A stretch of 64,000 nt of DNA from Secundilactobacillus paracollinoides DSM 15502 = JCM 11969 (lineage in GTDB: Bacteria; Bacillota; Bacilli; Lactobacillales; Lactobacillaceae), in assembly GCF_001311135.1 (NCBI RefSeq), contig NZ_BBAG01000001.1:62001-126000 (forward strand), read 5' to 3'. Within the stretch, counting starts at the first letter, position 1; each line of letters opens with the position of its first letter. The notes under the pieces are model-generated. The model saw only the letters and a program-made list of their open reading frames with translations. It had not been told where the DNA came from and ran no database searches. This document shows, in pieces, positions 56,398 to 64,000 of this stretch. The translations under genes and the position numbers were made by a program.

Positions 56398-57321
56398 ATG
56401 AAAAAGTTAATGGCCATTATCGGCCCAACGGCGGTTGGTAAAACGGCCTTATCAATCAAATTAGCACAGGTCTTTAATGGCGAAGTGATCTCTGGGGACT
56501 CCATGCAGGTCTATCAAGGTTTAGATATTGGCACAGCTAAGATCACAGCTGATGAAAAGCAGGGCGTGCCGCACTACTTAATTGATATTAAACAGCCGAA
56601 TGAACGGTATTCTGTTGCTGATTTTGTGGCCAGCGCACAGCAACTGATCGATGAGATAACCGCACGTGGTCATGTGCCCATGATCGTCGGCGGTACTGGT
56701 TTTTACTTAAAGGCACTCCTCTACGACATGACGCTTGGTGGTGACACTTATGAACCGTCAGAGGCTGTTCGCCAAAAATGGCACCAGTACGCGACTATTA
56801 GGGGCCAACAGGCGCTTTGGGACCACCTTGCAAGCATTGATCCAGATGCTGCTGAGAAGATTCCAGTCTCAAATGAACGGCGTGTTGTCCGAGCACTTGA
56901 GGTCTATGACCGAACAGGTGAGTTATTTTCAAAACAATCATCCGGCACAAAATTACGTTGTGACCCGCTCATCATTGGCCTGAATACGGACCGTGTGTTG
57001 CTGTATCAGCGCATTAACCAACGTGTGGACCAAATGCTGGATGAGGGGCTAGAACGAGAAGCACGGCAATTATTTGACGCAGGTGGCCAGGACTGGCAGT
57101 CGGGCAAAGGAATCGGTTATCGCGAGTTCTTCCCGTATTTTGAGCATCAGCAACCAAAACAAGAAACGGTCGAGCAAATTAAGCAGGATACGCGGCACTA
57201 TGCCAAGCGCCAGCTGACTTGGTTTCGCCATCAGGTCCCCGTTACTTGGTTCGACATTGTCCAGCATCCGGAGCAGCTGCCGACCATTCAGGATACCGTT
57301 TCGCAGTGGCTTTTAAACTGA
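56398..57321 (+). CDS. miaA: tRNA dimethylallyltransferase MiaA
   Basis: Adds dimethylallyl to A37 of tRNAs reading UNN codons. P-loop IGPTAVGKTALS at residues 8-19, GDSMQVYQGLDIGTAKI, PHYLIDIKQPNERYSVADF, GGTGFYLKALLY, and C-terminal RYAKRQLTWFR-type end (HYAKRQLTWFRHQ). 307 aa, normal. Upstream of glnR, the usual arrangement without hfq. A GGAGTG site precedes the ATG. Confidence 0.96.
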   Translation: MKKLMAIIGPTAVGKTALSIKLAQVFNGEVISGDSMQVYQGLDIGTAKITADEKQGVPHYLIDIKQPNERYSVADFVASAQQLIDEITARGHVPMIVGGTGFYLKALLYDMTLGGDTYEPSEAVRQKWHQYATIRGQQALWDHLASIDPDAAEKIPVSNERRVVRALEVYDRTGELFSKQSSGTKLRCDPLIIGLNTDRVLLYQRINQRVDQMLDEGLEREARQLFDAGGQDWQSGKGIGYREFFPYFEHQQPKQETVEQIKQDTRHYAKRQLTWFRHQVPVTWFDIVQHPEQLPTIQDTVSQWLLN

Positions 57322-57338
57322 TGTAATAAAATCTTACA
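57322..57338. promoter_or_regulatory. GlnR/TnrA operator
   Basis: TGTAA-TAAAATC-TTACA, a perfect match to TGTnA-N7-TnACA, just upstream of the glnR promoter. Predicts nitrogen-dependent autorepression of glnRA by GlnR with feedback-inhibited glutamine synthetase. Confidence 0.92.
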
Positions 57339-57345
57339 TGCGTTC

Positions 57346-57373
57346 TTGACATCCCATTTCACCGTGGTATGAT
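57346..57373 (+). promoter_or_regulatory. glnRA promoter
   Basis: Consensus -35 TTGACA (57346-57351), 16-base spacer, extended -10 TGGTATGAT with TATGAT at 57368-57373. Confidence 0.85.
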
Positions 57374-57401
57374 AAACCCATGAAAAGGAGGTGTGAATGT
57401 G

Positions 57402-57785
57402 ATGACAGAAAAGGAGTTACAACGTTCAAAGTCCGTGCTGCCCATTGGGACGGTCATGCGGTTAACTGAATTGTCCGCTCGTCAGATTCGTTACTATGAG
57501 GAGCAGGGTCTGGTGATTCCCACGCGAACTGAAGGTAATCGCCGGCTCTATTCGCTCAATGATATTGACCGGCTGTTAGAGATCAAGGATTATCTGACAG
57601 AAGGCATTAACATGGCGGGCATCAAAGAGATTTACGAACAGCAACGTAAACGGGCTGCTGAACGTAAAGAAGAGACCCTTACCGATAACGATGTGCGGCA
57701 GATCCTTCATGATGAGTTTCTTAACATTAGCGGCATGGAGCGTACTTCTGGGACATCATTACATTCTCAGAAACCTCTCGAGTAA
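57402..57785 (+). CDS. glnR: Nitrogen regulator GlnR (MerR family)
   Basis: MerR-type repressor of glnRA and nitrogen genes. The winged-helix motif IGTVMRLTELSARQIRYYEE is near the N terminus, followed by RRLYSLNDIDRLLEIKDYL. The C-terminal tail that contacts feedback-inhibited glutamine synthetase is present (SGMERTSGTSLHSQKPLE). Start ATG 57402 eight bases after AAAGGAGGTG. 127 aa. An operator and promoter lie just upstream and glnA follows 43 bases later. Confidence 0.95.
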   Translation: MTEKELQRSKSVLPIGTVMRLTELSARQIRYYEEQGLVIPTRTEGNRRLYSLNDIDRLLEIKDYLTEGINMAGIKEIYEQQRKRAAERKEETLTDNDVRQILHDEFLNISGMERTSGTSLHSQKPLE

Positions 57786-57828
57786 TCAATAATGTTGCGT
57801 TCAAACAATTCTTTTAAGGAGCGATTTT

Positions 57829-59169
57829 ATGCCAAAACACGATTATAGTAAAGACGATATCCGTCAGATGGCCGAAGACGAAAATGTGCAATTTTTACGG
57901 TTAATGTTCACTGACTTATTTGGGACCATCAAGAACGTGGAAGTGCCGATTTCACAATTGGAAAAACTGTTAGACAACAAATTGATGTTTGATGGCTCTT
58001 CAATTGATGGCTTCGTTCGCATTGAAGAAAGTGATATGTACATTTACCCCGACTTGACCACTTGGATGATCTTCCCGTGGTCTAGCGAACGTGGTAAAAT
58101 TGCGCGTGTGATCTGTGAAGTTTACACACCAGATGGCAAGCCGTTCGCTGGCGACCCACGGAACAACTTGATCCGGGTGCTGAGCGACATGCGTGAAGCT
58201 GGCTTTACAGACTTCAACATTGGGCCTGAACCAGAATTCTTCCTCTTTAAGATGGATGAAGATGGCAAGCCTACGACGACCTTAAACGACAGCGGCTCAT
58301 ACTTTGATATGGCGCCAATGGACTTGGGTGAAAATTGTCGGCGTGAAATCGTGTTAACCTTGGAAGAAATGGGCTTCGATGTTGAAGCTGCGCATCATGA
58401 AGTGGCGCCAGGCCAACATGAAATCGACTTTAAGTATGCGGATGCGTTGACCGCTGCTGATAACATTCAAACCTTTAAGCTGGTTGTGAAGACCGTTGCC
58501 CGTAAGTTTGGGCTGTACGCAACCTTCATGCCAAAACCATTAGCCGGTATCAATGGGTCTGGGATGCATTTGAACATGTCTCTGTTTACTAAAGACGGCA
58601 ACGCCTTCTTTGATGAAAAGGGCGACTTACAGTTATCCGAAACGGCCTACCACTTCTTGGGCGGCTTGTTGGAACACGCACGCAGCTTTACTGCGATCTG
58701 CAACCCAACTGTTAACTCATACAAACGGCTGGTACCAGGCTACGAAGCACCCGTTTACGTTGCTTGGTCTGGGTCAAACCGGTCACCATTGATCCGGGTA
58801 CCAAACTCACGTGGGTTGTCCACCCGTTTGGAAGTCCGCAGTGTTGATCCATCAGCTAACCCATATTTAGCAATCGCTGCCGTTTTGGAAGCTGGGTTAG
58901 ATGGCTTGAAGAAGAAGCTTGTGCCTGAAGAAAGTGTTGACCGGAACATTTACCGGATGGACGCTGAGGAACGAACTGAAAACCACATCACTAACCTGCC
59001 AGACACGTTACACAACGCTTTAAAAGACTTGTCAGCTGACGAAGTGATGAAGAAGGCCATGGGGCCACATCTATTCCCAAGCTTCATTGAAGCCAAGAAT
59101 TTGGAATATGATGCTTATCGCACCCAAGTCTCAAAGTGGGAACGCGATCAATACCTTGAAATGTACTAA
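57829..59169 (+). CDS. glnA: Glutamine synthetase, type I-alpha
   Basis: Makes glutamine from glutamate, ammonia and ATP, and signals nitrogen status to GlnR. Motifs [20 protein letters not shown] (Arg62 marks the glutamine-feedback-inhibited alpha type), metal ligands in [10 protein letters not shown] and [31 protein letters not shown] and the ATP region [13 protein letters not shown]. No adenylation Tyr loop, so not I-beta. 446 aa, normal. Co-transcribed with glnR. Confidence 0.97.
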   Translation: MPKHDYSKDDIRQMAEDENVQFLRLMFTDLFGTIKNVEVPISQLEKLLDNKLMFDGSSIDGFVRIEESDMYIYPDLTTWMIFPWSSERGKIARVICEVYTPDGKPFAGDPRNNLIRVLSDMREAGFTDFNIGPEPEFFLFKMDEDGKPTTTLNDSGSYFDMAPMDLGENCRREIVLTLEEMGFDVEAAHHEVAPGQHEIDFKYADALTAADNIQTFKLVVKTVARKFGLYATFMPKPLAGINGSGMHLNMSLFTKDGNAFFDEKGDLQLSETAYHFLGGLLEHARSFTAICNPTVNSYKRLVPGYEAPVYVAWSGSNRSPLIRVPNSRGLSTRLEVRSVDPSANPYLAIAAVLEAGLDGLKKKLVPEESVDRNIYRMDAEERTENHITNLPDTLHNALKDLSADEVMKKAMGPHLFPSFIEAKNLEYDAYRTQVSKWERDQYLEMY

Positions 59170-59193
59170 ATCTAAACTTTAAAAGAATTGTCG

Positions 59194-59225
59194 AAAACAC
59201 GCTGACGGTGGTTGGCGTGTTTTTT
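59194..59225 (+). terminator. Terminator of glnRA
   Basis: AAAACACGC-TGACGGTGGTTG-GCGTGTTTTTT. Confidence 0.9.
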
Positions 59226-59350
59226 AATTGAGTGCGGGCCGTTTGGTTGTAAAGTGGGGCAGATGGGGCAATATTGGGTGTAATGGTATTGTGCGTTTAT
59301 TTGGCTCTTTGTCAACTGGAGTCGGCTTCGGCACTCGTATTTTACCTAGC

Positions 59351-59470
59351 CTAAACGTGTTCAGCAAGGCACGGGGCTAACGTGTAAGGGACGCTGACAA
59401 AAAAGTCAGGCCCGGACTTTTCTGTCAGCGTCCCTTACACACCGCCCCTGACCCGCCTGTCTTCACAGGC
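59351..59470 (+). repeat. Palindromic repeat C
   Basis: Head TAAACGTGTTC (59352-59362), GGGGC/GCCCC, inner arms GTGTAAGGGACGCTGAC with exact complement, centre AAAAGTC-AGGCCCG-GACTTTT. In place of the usual outer arms there is a local GCCTGT..ACAGGC hairpin at the right end. The rest of the gap 59170-59572 shows only an AT-rich promoter-like stretch after 59470. Confidence 0.85.
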
Positions 59471-59572
59471 TTAAAAATTTTTTTCGAATTTTATCTAAAC
59501 CGCTTTATTATTTGGCCCGTTTCCGTTAACATTAAATTAGCTACATATGAGAAAAGATAAACGAGGGATAAT

Positions 59573-60457
59573 ATGCAAAATAGTGAAGAAAACCAACAAG
59601 AGCTCAAACCAAGTGAGACCCAGCTTGACCTCTCGATAACACAGAAGATTACCTATTTACAGACACTGCAGCAGGCGCTTCACGATGGTGATGACCGACA
59701 GATCTACGAATTGATCGATAAGGTGCGCTATTCACGTGAAATCAAAAAATCGCGGTCGATCACGAAGGCGGAGGACCTGTCTAACCTGATCGATGATGCC
59801 CACGCGCAACTGAGTCACTATCTGAGCCAGAATTTGATCGAATACCTTGGGAAAACCTATCCCTTCTTTTACTATGACGAAACGGCAGAAGGGCAGTTTG
59901 ACATTTACTTTGGTAACTGGTGGGACCGGCGCTTATTTGGCCAATTAGACGTGTTAAACGTTGCCTTTAAGTTTGATGATGACGAATACGGTAAGTTGAA
60001 AAAGGCGTTTGAGCTTGATGCCATGCACCAGCGATACAACACCGAAAACATTGCCGCAATTACGTCAAAGAGTGCTGAATTGCAGGAACTCATCAATCAT
60101 CAAGACGACCGTGATCGCGAAAAAGAAGACTTGCGGGCACAGCAAAAAGAGGTCAGCCAAAAGAGTACGATGCCGTGGGATTCTGGTAAGGTTAAGGAAG
60201 AACGCCAGACCATTATCGACAAACTGACACAGTTAGCGGATGAGGATGAAGCGGCCATGAATGCATCAAAGACCATCAAGGAAAACGATGATCGCATTCT
60301 GGAATTATCAAAGGAAGACACCATTTTGAATTATGAGAAACAATCGATTCAAAAGACTTTTGATGATTTTACGCACTTTGAGTCACACAACCAAAGTCTC
60401 TACACTGATTATTTGACAAATCTGATTGGGAAAGGTCAGGTGATCTCAGATGATTAA
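59573..60457 (+). CDS. Unknown coiled-coil protein, first of a coupled pair
   Basis: A 294-residue soluble protein I do not recognise. N-terminal residues 1-85 are helical and polar (SRSITKAEDLSNLIDDAHAQ). The middle, 88-140, is aromatic and strand-rich (TYPFFYYDETAEGQFDIYFG, then WWDRRLFGQLDVLNVAF). Residues about 160-275 are highly charged heptad-like coiled coil (DRDREKEDLRAQQKEVSQ). No signal, membrane segment or catalytic motif is seen. Start ATG 59573 after GAGGGAT. It overlaps the next gene by 8 bases, so the two are translationally coupled. Probably a Lactobacillaceae-restricted family. Confidence 0.8.
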   Translation: MQNSEENQQELKPSETQLDLSITQKITYLQTLQQALHDGDDRQIYELIDKVRYSREIKKSRSITKAEDLSNLIDDAHAQLSHYLSQNLIEYLGKTYPFFYYDETAEGQFDIYFGNWWDRRLFGQLDVLNVAFKFDDDEYGKLKKAFELDAMHQRYNTENIAAITSKSAELQELINHQDDRDREKEDLRAQQKEVSQKSTMPWDSGKVKEERQTIIDKLTQLADEDEAAMNASKTIKENDDRILELSKEDTILNYEKQSIQKTFDDFTHFESHNQSLYTDYLTNLIGKGQVISDD

Positions 60458-61370
60458 CGAAAATGATCCGTCGACACTGAGTACCAGTGGCCGATTATTA
60501 TCGTATAATAGTGCCGTTAAAGAAGGGTTACAGACTGGGCTGAAGTTTACTGAACTGATGGATCAATTGATCAGTACTAAGGATCCGGACGTGCTTGTGC
60601 GTTCAGCGCAGGAACTCTCAACGTTCGTGCTGGACACGGACTACGTGACCTTCCCACACCAGTACAACACAGCGGACTATTATTTGATTTTCATGAGCCG
60701 GTTGTTAGAGCTGCACGGTAAGGATAACGTGATTACACTGCAGTCGCATGAAGACCAGCACCTGACCCAACAAATTGCGTCGCTTGAAGACAAGGGTGTC
60801 TTTTCCTTTATGATTGCCAATGATGGGACTGGTGGTGTCTATTATCAAGAACAGGTCACTGGCGAAACGATCTTTTATTTGAACCTGCAACGCAAGATGC
60901 TGCGGATCAACAGTGCGGCAATCACGAAATTATTTGTGATCACTTATCATGACCAGGTTGAAACTGATCAGATCCTGGCCACCACCCAATTGTTTATGGA
61001 CTTTGGGTCTTCACTGAAAGAGGACTACGGGTTCAGTGTTGACTTCAATATTTTGGACACCAGTAATAATGAATTCTATGCCTTCAGTAATTCTAATTTA
61101 TCGGATGAAGTGGTTGATAAGTTATTTGTTGCTGCAGCGAAGGAAGACTACATGCTGATGCATTCAAATGATGGTGCGGTGCTAGAATTGCCTAACCAAG
61201 TCACTTTGCATATTACAAGTAAGAATGCAAAGTGGGGGTTAACGGTCCATGATGACGACGAAACAACATCCTGGTTTAAGCTATTGCTAGACTATCCGTT
61301 TGTCCGTGAATGGTATTTGGATAACTTGACTGATTTGGAAATCAAATCCGACCCGTTAGTTTTTGGGTAG
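60450..61370 (+). CDS. Unknown protein, second of a coupled pair
   Basis: A 306-residue soluble protein I do not recognise. No transmembrane or signal segment. It reads like an alpha/beta domain: SAQELSTFVLDTDYVTFPHQ, FSFMIANDGTGGVYYQEQVT, LFVITYHDQVETDQILATTQ and a C-terminal strand set ending IKSDPLVFG. No nucleotide-binding or catalytic motif is evident. It starts inside the upstream coiled-coil gene (8-base overlap) with an AGGTGATC-type site, and ends before a terminator. The tight coupling suggests the two products act together, possibly as a complex; that is inference. Confidence 0.8.
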   Translation: MINENDPSTLSTSGRLLSYNSAVKEGLQTGLKFTELMDQLISTKDPDVLVRSAQELSTFVLDTDYVTFPHQYNTADYYLIFMSRLLELHGKDNVITLQSHEDQHLTQQIASLEDKGVFSFMIANDGTGGVYYQEQVTGETIFYLNLQRKMLRINSAAITKLFVITYHDQVETDQILATTQLFMDFGSSLKEDYGFSVDFNILDTSNNEFYAFSNSNLSDEVVDKLFVAAAKEDYMLMHSNDGAVLELPNQVTLHITSKNAKWGLTVHDDDETTSWFKLLLDYPFVREWYLDNLTDLEIKSDPLVFG

Positions 61371-61379
61371 GATAATGGA

Positions 61380-61407
61380 GGAGCAGACAACTCGTGTGCT
61401 CCTTTTT
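61380..61407 (+). terminator. Terminator after the unknown pair
   Basis: GGAGCA-GACAACTCGTG-TGCTCCTTTTT, ten bases after the stop. Confidence 0.8.
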
Positions 61408-61439
61408 GAGTTTATGTAAACGAGAAAGAAGTGGAAACT

Positions 61440-61934
61440 GTGGCATTAAATCTTGCTAACATGTTACAAACGGCGATTCAACGACGGAACCAACTATTAT
61501 ACGAAAACGATATTGCACTCTCCTCGGAGGAAACGATGCGGGGCAACTATGTCCGCTTGGATGTTGCTTTGGCTGATCTGGCCAACACCATGGGGTGGTT
61601 CGAACTCACTGACAAGCCAATCCAAGCAAATCACGATGACTTGCTTGCGACGTATTTAAAAGCGATGGATGGCTTTTTCCAGGTTGCGGCAAAACAGACC
61701 TGGTCTCAACTGATCGTTCAGTCAGATGATAAATTAGCGGCTTTGAAAGCTACTAAAAAAGCAAAGTCACTCAGTCAGCAGTACCTTGCGATGAAGCAGC
61801 TAGTATTCGATGCTTTTCTTAAGCACGAACAACCAGCTTTTGAACATGCCTGGCACTTATTTTTGAAGTTAGGATTAGTGGATCTTGAATTTACTGAGGA
61901 TGAGCTGGAAAAGGCTTTTTTAGCGGAAAAATAA
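61440..61934 (+). CDS. Possible dUTPase-2/MazG-like all-alpha NTP pyrophosphatase
   Basis: An all-helical protein of about 164 residues. The segment VRLDVALADLANTMGWFELT and the following NHDDLLATYLKAMDGFFQVA resemble the dimeric dUTPase / all-alpha NTP-pyrophosphatase pattern (acidic pair, then GWF and a second acidic helix). The metal-binding acidic residues are only partly matched, so the assignment is tentative. Start is GTG 61440 or GTG 61431; AGAAAGAAG upstream favours 61440. Lies between the unknown pair and tRNA-Arg, before a shared terminator. Confidence 0.65.
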   Translation: MALNLANMLQTAIQRRNQLLYENDIALSSEETMRGNYVRLDVALADLANTMGWFELTDKPIQANHDDLLATYLKAMDGFFQVAAKQTWSQLIVQSDDKLAALKATKKAKSLSQQYLAMKQLVFDAFLKHEQPAFEHAWHLFLKLGLVDLEFTEDELEKAFLAEK

Positions 61935-61950
61935 CGGATTAGATGAAATG

Positions 61951-61993
61951 AAAAAAGCGTGGCTTGCAATTTAGTTTGCAAGCCACGCTTTTT
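61951..61993. terminator. Bidirectional terminator between the 61.4-kb gene and tRNA-Arg
   Basis: AAAAAAGCGTGGCTTGCAA...TTGCAAGCCACGCTTTTT, 16-pair stem with A- and T-tracts on both sides. Confidence 0.95.
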
Positions 61994-61998
61994 AATCA

Positions 61999-62072
61999 TG
62001 TCGCAAGAGAGATTCGAACCCTCGACCTACGGTTTAGAAGACCGTTGCTCTATCCAGCTGAGCTATTGCGAC
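61999..62072 (-). tRNA. tRNA-Arg (anticodon TCT)
   Basis: Minus strand cloverleaf: acceptor GTCGCAA/TTGCGAC, D-arm GCTCAGCTGGATAGAGC, anticodon stem-loop CGGTCTTCTAAACCG with anticodon TCT, T-arm GAGGGTTCGAATCTC. Reads AGA codons. 74 bases, no encoded CCA (followed by TGA). Terminator at 61951-61993. Confidence 0.97.
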
Positions 62073-62308
62073 AGTGTATTAACGAACATGTATAATTATA
62101 AGAGATACCCAGAGTTAAGTCAACGTGATTTCAATGAGTTTTAGTGAAAAGCAGTGGTACATAACCTGCTCGCATTAAAGGTAAGGTGATTGGCGACCCA
62201 AGCATCAATAAATATTGATTGCGATAAAAAATATTCAACAGTTTTGGGTTCAATCTGATGGTCATGGCGTAGTTACTCATAGTCCAAAAGTTAAAGGAGG
62301 AACTCGCT

Positions 62309-62488
62309 ATGTTACTGCCAAATCATTACCATAAGATTACAACGCCCGCTGGAGAAATTCGAATCGACCTCGTTGACCTGGAAATTAGGGTCTATATTGG
62401 TGATCGGTTGTTTGATCATTATCGTGTTGAGAATTACGATGAAGCCCGTTTTAAATATTTGGCAACGGTAGCCTATTTTTCAGAATAG
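62309..62488 (+). CDS. Small hypothetical protein (59 aa)
   Basis: Short ORF with a strong AAAGGAGG site six bases before ATG 62309. Sequence MLLPNHYHKITTPAGEIRID... then DLEIRVYIGDRLFDHYRVEN and KYLATVAYFSE; predicted beta-rich, no membrane segment or motif. I do not recognise it. The coding pattern and ribosome site support it as real. It faces away from tRNA-Arg. Confidence 0.6.
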   Translation: MLLPNHYHKITTPAGEIRIDLVDLEIRVYIGDRLFDHYRVENYDEARFKYLATVAYFSE

Positions 62489-62739
62489 GTTAAAGCCATT
62501 GAGATAAGACGGTCTAAGTACCGGCACAAAGGTAATTGTGATACTACAAGGAAAACACAATCAAGACCAACTAGTTCGCTGTACACCCCAAAAAATTTAG
62601 AGAAAAATCCCGATTCATACAACTAAAAAGGTTACGATTTGTTAAAAAGGAGTTTAGTTACTTGCTATTTAGCTGAGATAATTTAATAATAGAATTGTAA
62701 CACAATTGAAATCTTTATTTTCTCTTAGGGGGGTTCGCT
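62489..62739. other. Gene-poor gap
   Basis: 251 AT-rich bases without an ORF, a strong hairpin or a recognised RNA. A GGGGGG site at its end belongs to the next small gene. Confidence 0.4.
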
Positions 62740-62895
62740 ATGGTTTTTGTCTCATTTATCGTTTTTCTATTTATCATTGCGGGCGCATACGAATATTATC
62801 AAAGTTACACCCGTAAAGTTGCCGGTCCTAAGCATTTTGCGTCTAACAAGCGTGAGGGAGCAAGTTCGATATTAAGCAAAACGCATCTTAGTTAA
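62740..62895 (+). CDS. Small single-pass membrane protein (51 aa)
   Basis: ATG 62740 follows TAGGGGGGTTCGCT. MVFVSFIVFLFIIAGAYEYY forms one transmembrane helix (residues 2-18), followed by a basic tail with TRKVAGPKHFASNKREG and ending KTHLS. Function unknown. A hairpin terminator follows about 50 bases later. Support comes from the ribosome site, the clear hydrophobic segment and the terminator. Confidence 0.6.
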   Translation: MVFVSFIVFLFIIAGAYEYYQSYTRKVAGPKHFASNKREGASSILSKTHLS

Positions 62896-62944
62896 GCCGG
62901 AAAACAGCCCTAAATCGTGACTGATGGTTAACCATCATGAACCT

Positions 62945-62986
62945 AAAAAATGTGTCTCGTAAGTGTGTCTTACGGGGCACATTTTT
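62945..62986 (+). terminator. Terminator after the 51-aa gene
   Basis: AAAAAATGTGTCTCGTAAG-TGTGT-CTTACGGGGCACATTTTT. Confidence 0.88.
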
Positions 62987-63307
62987 GTCGAAAAAAGAAC
63001 TGCATTACGCTAAGTGAGCGTAATATGTTATATACAAAAACTAATATGGCAGTCTTTATTTCTAATTAGGTTGATGGCAATTCTCACTGCATTTTTAGCC
63101 GTGCCATTCGATTCAGAACCAAAGTTTAATATTCCTTGAATCTTTTATCTGAAGGGTGTTATCGACATCCCAGTTGCGCTATATTGACGATAAGCATGTT
63201 AGCCGACCAACAAAGTCGACTAGCTGACTTCATTTAGAAAAGAGGGAAAGGACGCCACACTTCTTACGACTGTGGCTTACACTAGCCATAGCCTAAAAGG
63301 TGGCAAT
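62987..63307. other. Leader region before the zinc-ribbon gene
   Basis: 321 bases with no ORF. A partial hairpin GTTAGCCGAC-CAACAAA-GTCGACTAGCTGAC near 63198-63231 resembles the inner hairpin of the palindrome upstream of polA. An ACTGTGG...CCATAGCC-type pairing lies just before the ribosome site. Nothing else recognised. Confidence 0.4.
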
Positions 63308-64000
63308 ATGCTTATGAATGATCTTTATTGTCCAGATTGCGGTAGTCTAGTACCCAATAACGCCCAGTATTGTCCGCGATGTGGATTACCGGTGAGTCAA
63401 ATGCAAGCTCATAACTCGACGACATCCCAATCGGATGAGCGTCCAGAAGATACTAAGAACCCCAATTCACGGTCGGCCTCTGCTGCCAGCATGAAACGGC
63501 GTACGAAGCCGATACCGTGGCAACAGTTAACACCATCGCGTGCTCATTTGGGAACTGTGATCCGTTTTCTATTAGCCAACTCGTTGACCCTTGGGTTGAT
63601 TTTTCTATTGGCCATTATTTTTTCACAGTATCGGTGGTGGTTCTTTGCGGTTTGGGTCATTGCAAGTTATTTATATCCGTTACTGTTAAATAAGTCGACT
63701 TGGCCATGGGAGCGGCGACTCTTTGGGTGGCTTCACCAGTCCTCCGAACCACGATCCGAACCAGAGCCTGTTTATGGTGAGCCTGCAAGTGCGAGGCAAC
63801 CGCAGTCAGCGGCACCTCAAGTAGCGCCTCAATTTCAACAGACTGCTGAATCTGAACCACCAGCTGCGACCGCTAATAATCGCCGACAGGGTTTCAGACA
63901 GGTCTTGCAGCGTCTTGGCAATCCTGAATTGAAACGCGGCATTATTTTCTTACTCGTTGGTGAAGTTCTGAAATGGGTCGGTGGGAGTATTGCGAGTGAA
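63308..64000 (+). CDS. Zinc-ribbon membrane protein (3' end outside window)
   Basis: Starts at ATG 63308 (or 63314) after AAGGTGG and is open to the window end (231 residues so far). A double zinc-ribbon half site lies at the N terminus: Cys8, Cys11, Cys22 and Cys25 (CPDC..CPRC). It is followed by a Ser/Asn-rich linker, two transmembrane helices (about residues 79-100 and 103-122), a Pro/Glu/Ala-rich linker, and a second hydrophobic start near residue 213 (GIIFLLVGEVLKW). Zinc-ribbon plus membrane architecture is common in lactobacilli with unknown role. Confidence 0.8.
   Translation, partial: MLMNDLYCPDCGSLVPNNAQYCPRCGLPVSQMQAHNSTTSQSDERPEDTKNPNSRSASAASMKRRTKPIPWQQLTPSRAHLGTVIRFLLANSLTLGLIFLLAIIFSQYRWWFFAVWVIASYLYPLLLNKSTWPWERRLFGWLHQSSEPRSEPEPVYGEPASARQPQSAAPQVAPQFQQTAESEPPAATANNRRQGFRQVLQRLGNPELKRGIIFLLVGEVLKWVGGSIASE

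Overview
The window is a chromosomal core segment of a Lactobacillaceae bacterium with roughly balanced base composition. This rests on gene content and order that match Bacillus/Lactobacillus conserved clusters: hit-ecsAB beside prsA, trmB-ytpP-ytpR-sftA-murC, polA-mutM-coaE-nrdR-dnaB-dnaI-thrS-infC-rpmI-rplT, yqeG-yqeH-yhbY-nadD-yqeK-rsfS, pheST, mltG-udk-greA, rpmG-yqgN-gluP-yqgQ-glcK, and miaA-glnR-glnA. Other Lactobacillales traits are AGGAGG-type ribosome binding sites, frequent TTG/GTG starts, T-box leaders and a DUF3042 gene. I see no phage, insertion sequence, CRISPR array or rRNA. The only tRNA is tRNA-Arg(TCT).

Layout: 0-5 kb envelope biogenesis (prsA, hit, ecsAB) and trmB; 5-11 kb ytp cluster, SftA translocase and murC; 11-19.6 kb BI-1 protein, DNA polymerase I, repair, CoA synthesis and helicase loading; 19.6-23.4 kb T-box-controlled thrS and the attenuated infC-rpmI-rplT operon; 23.9-30.3 kb the yqe ribosome-assembly/NAD operon, tmcAL, DUF177 and rpmF; 30.4-38.6 kb a secreted matrixin-like protease, CorA, alcohol dehydrogenase, an ArlRS-like two-component system, YidC, acylphosphatase and a SpoU methyltransferase; 38.7-47 kb HD and HxlR proteins, T-box-controlled pheST, mltG, udk, greA; 47-55.5 kb a YfhO-like membrane protein, a class B PBP, rpmG, the gluP-yqgQ-glcK cluster and a rhodanese-like protein; 56-59 kb DUF3042, miaA, glnRA; 59.5-64 kb lineage-type unknown genes, tRNA-Arg and a zinc-ribbon membrane protein cut by the window end.

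Two things stand out. First, about 19 single-base frame breaks fall in otherwise well-conserved and mostly essential genes (prsA, sftA, polA, dnaB, yidC, pheS, pheT, mltG, the PBP, glcK and others). Most are one-base losses in short homopolymers, so they look like uncorrected sequencing errors rather than pseudogenes; spans below cover the reconstructed genes. Second, the intergenic space beyond terminators carries a family of about 120-135 bp nested palindromes with a GAAACGTGTTC-like head. Their arms differ between copies but keep pairing, and the AAAA..CCCG..TTTT centre is conserved. They occur in tandem near hit/ecsA (three units), singly before mltG and after glnA, and as an array with deletion derivatives beside DUF3042. 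This family is the best candidate here for an undescribed element.
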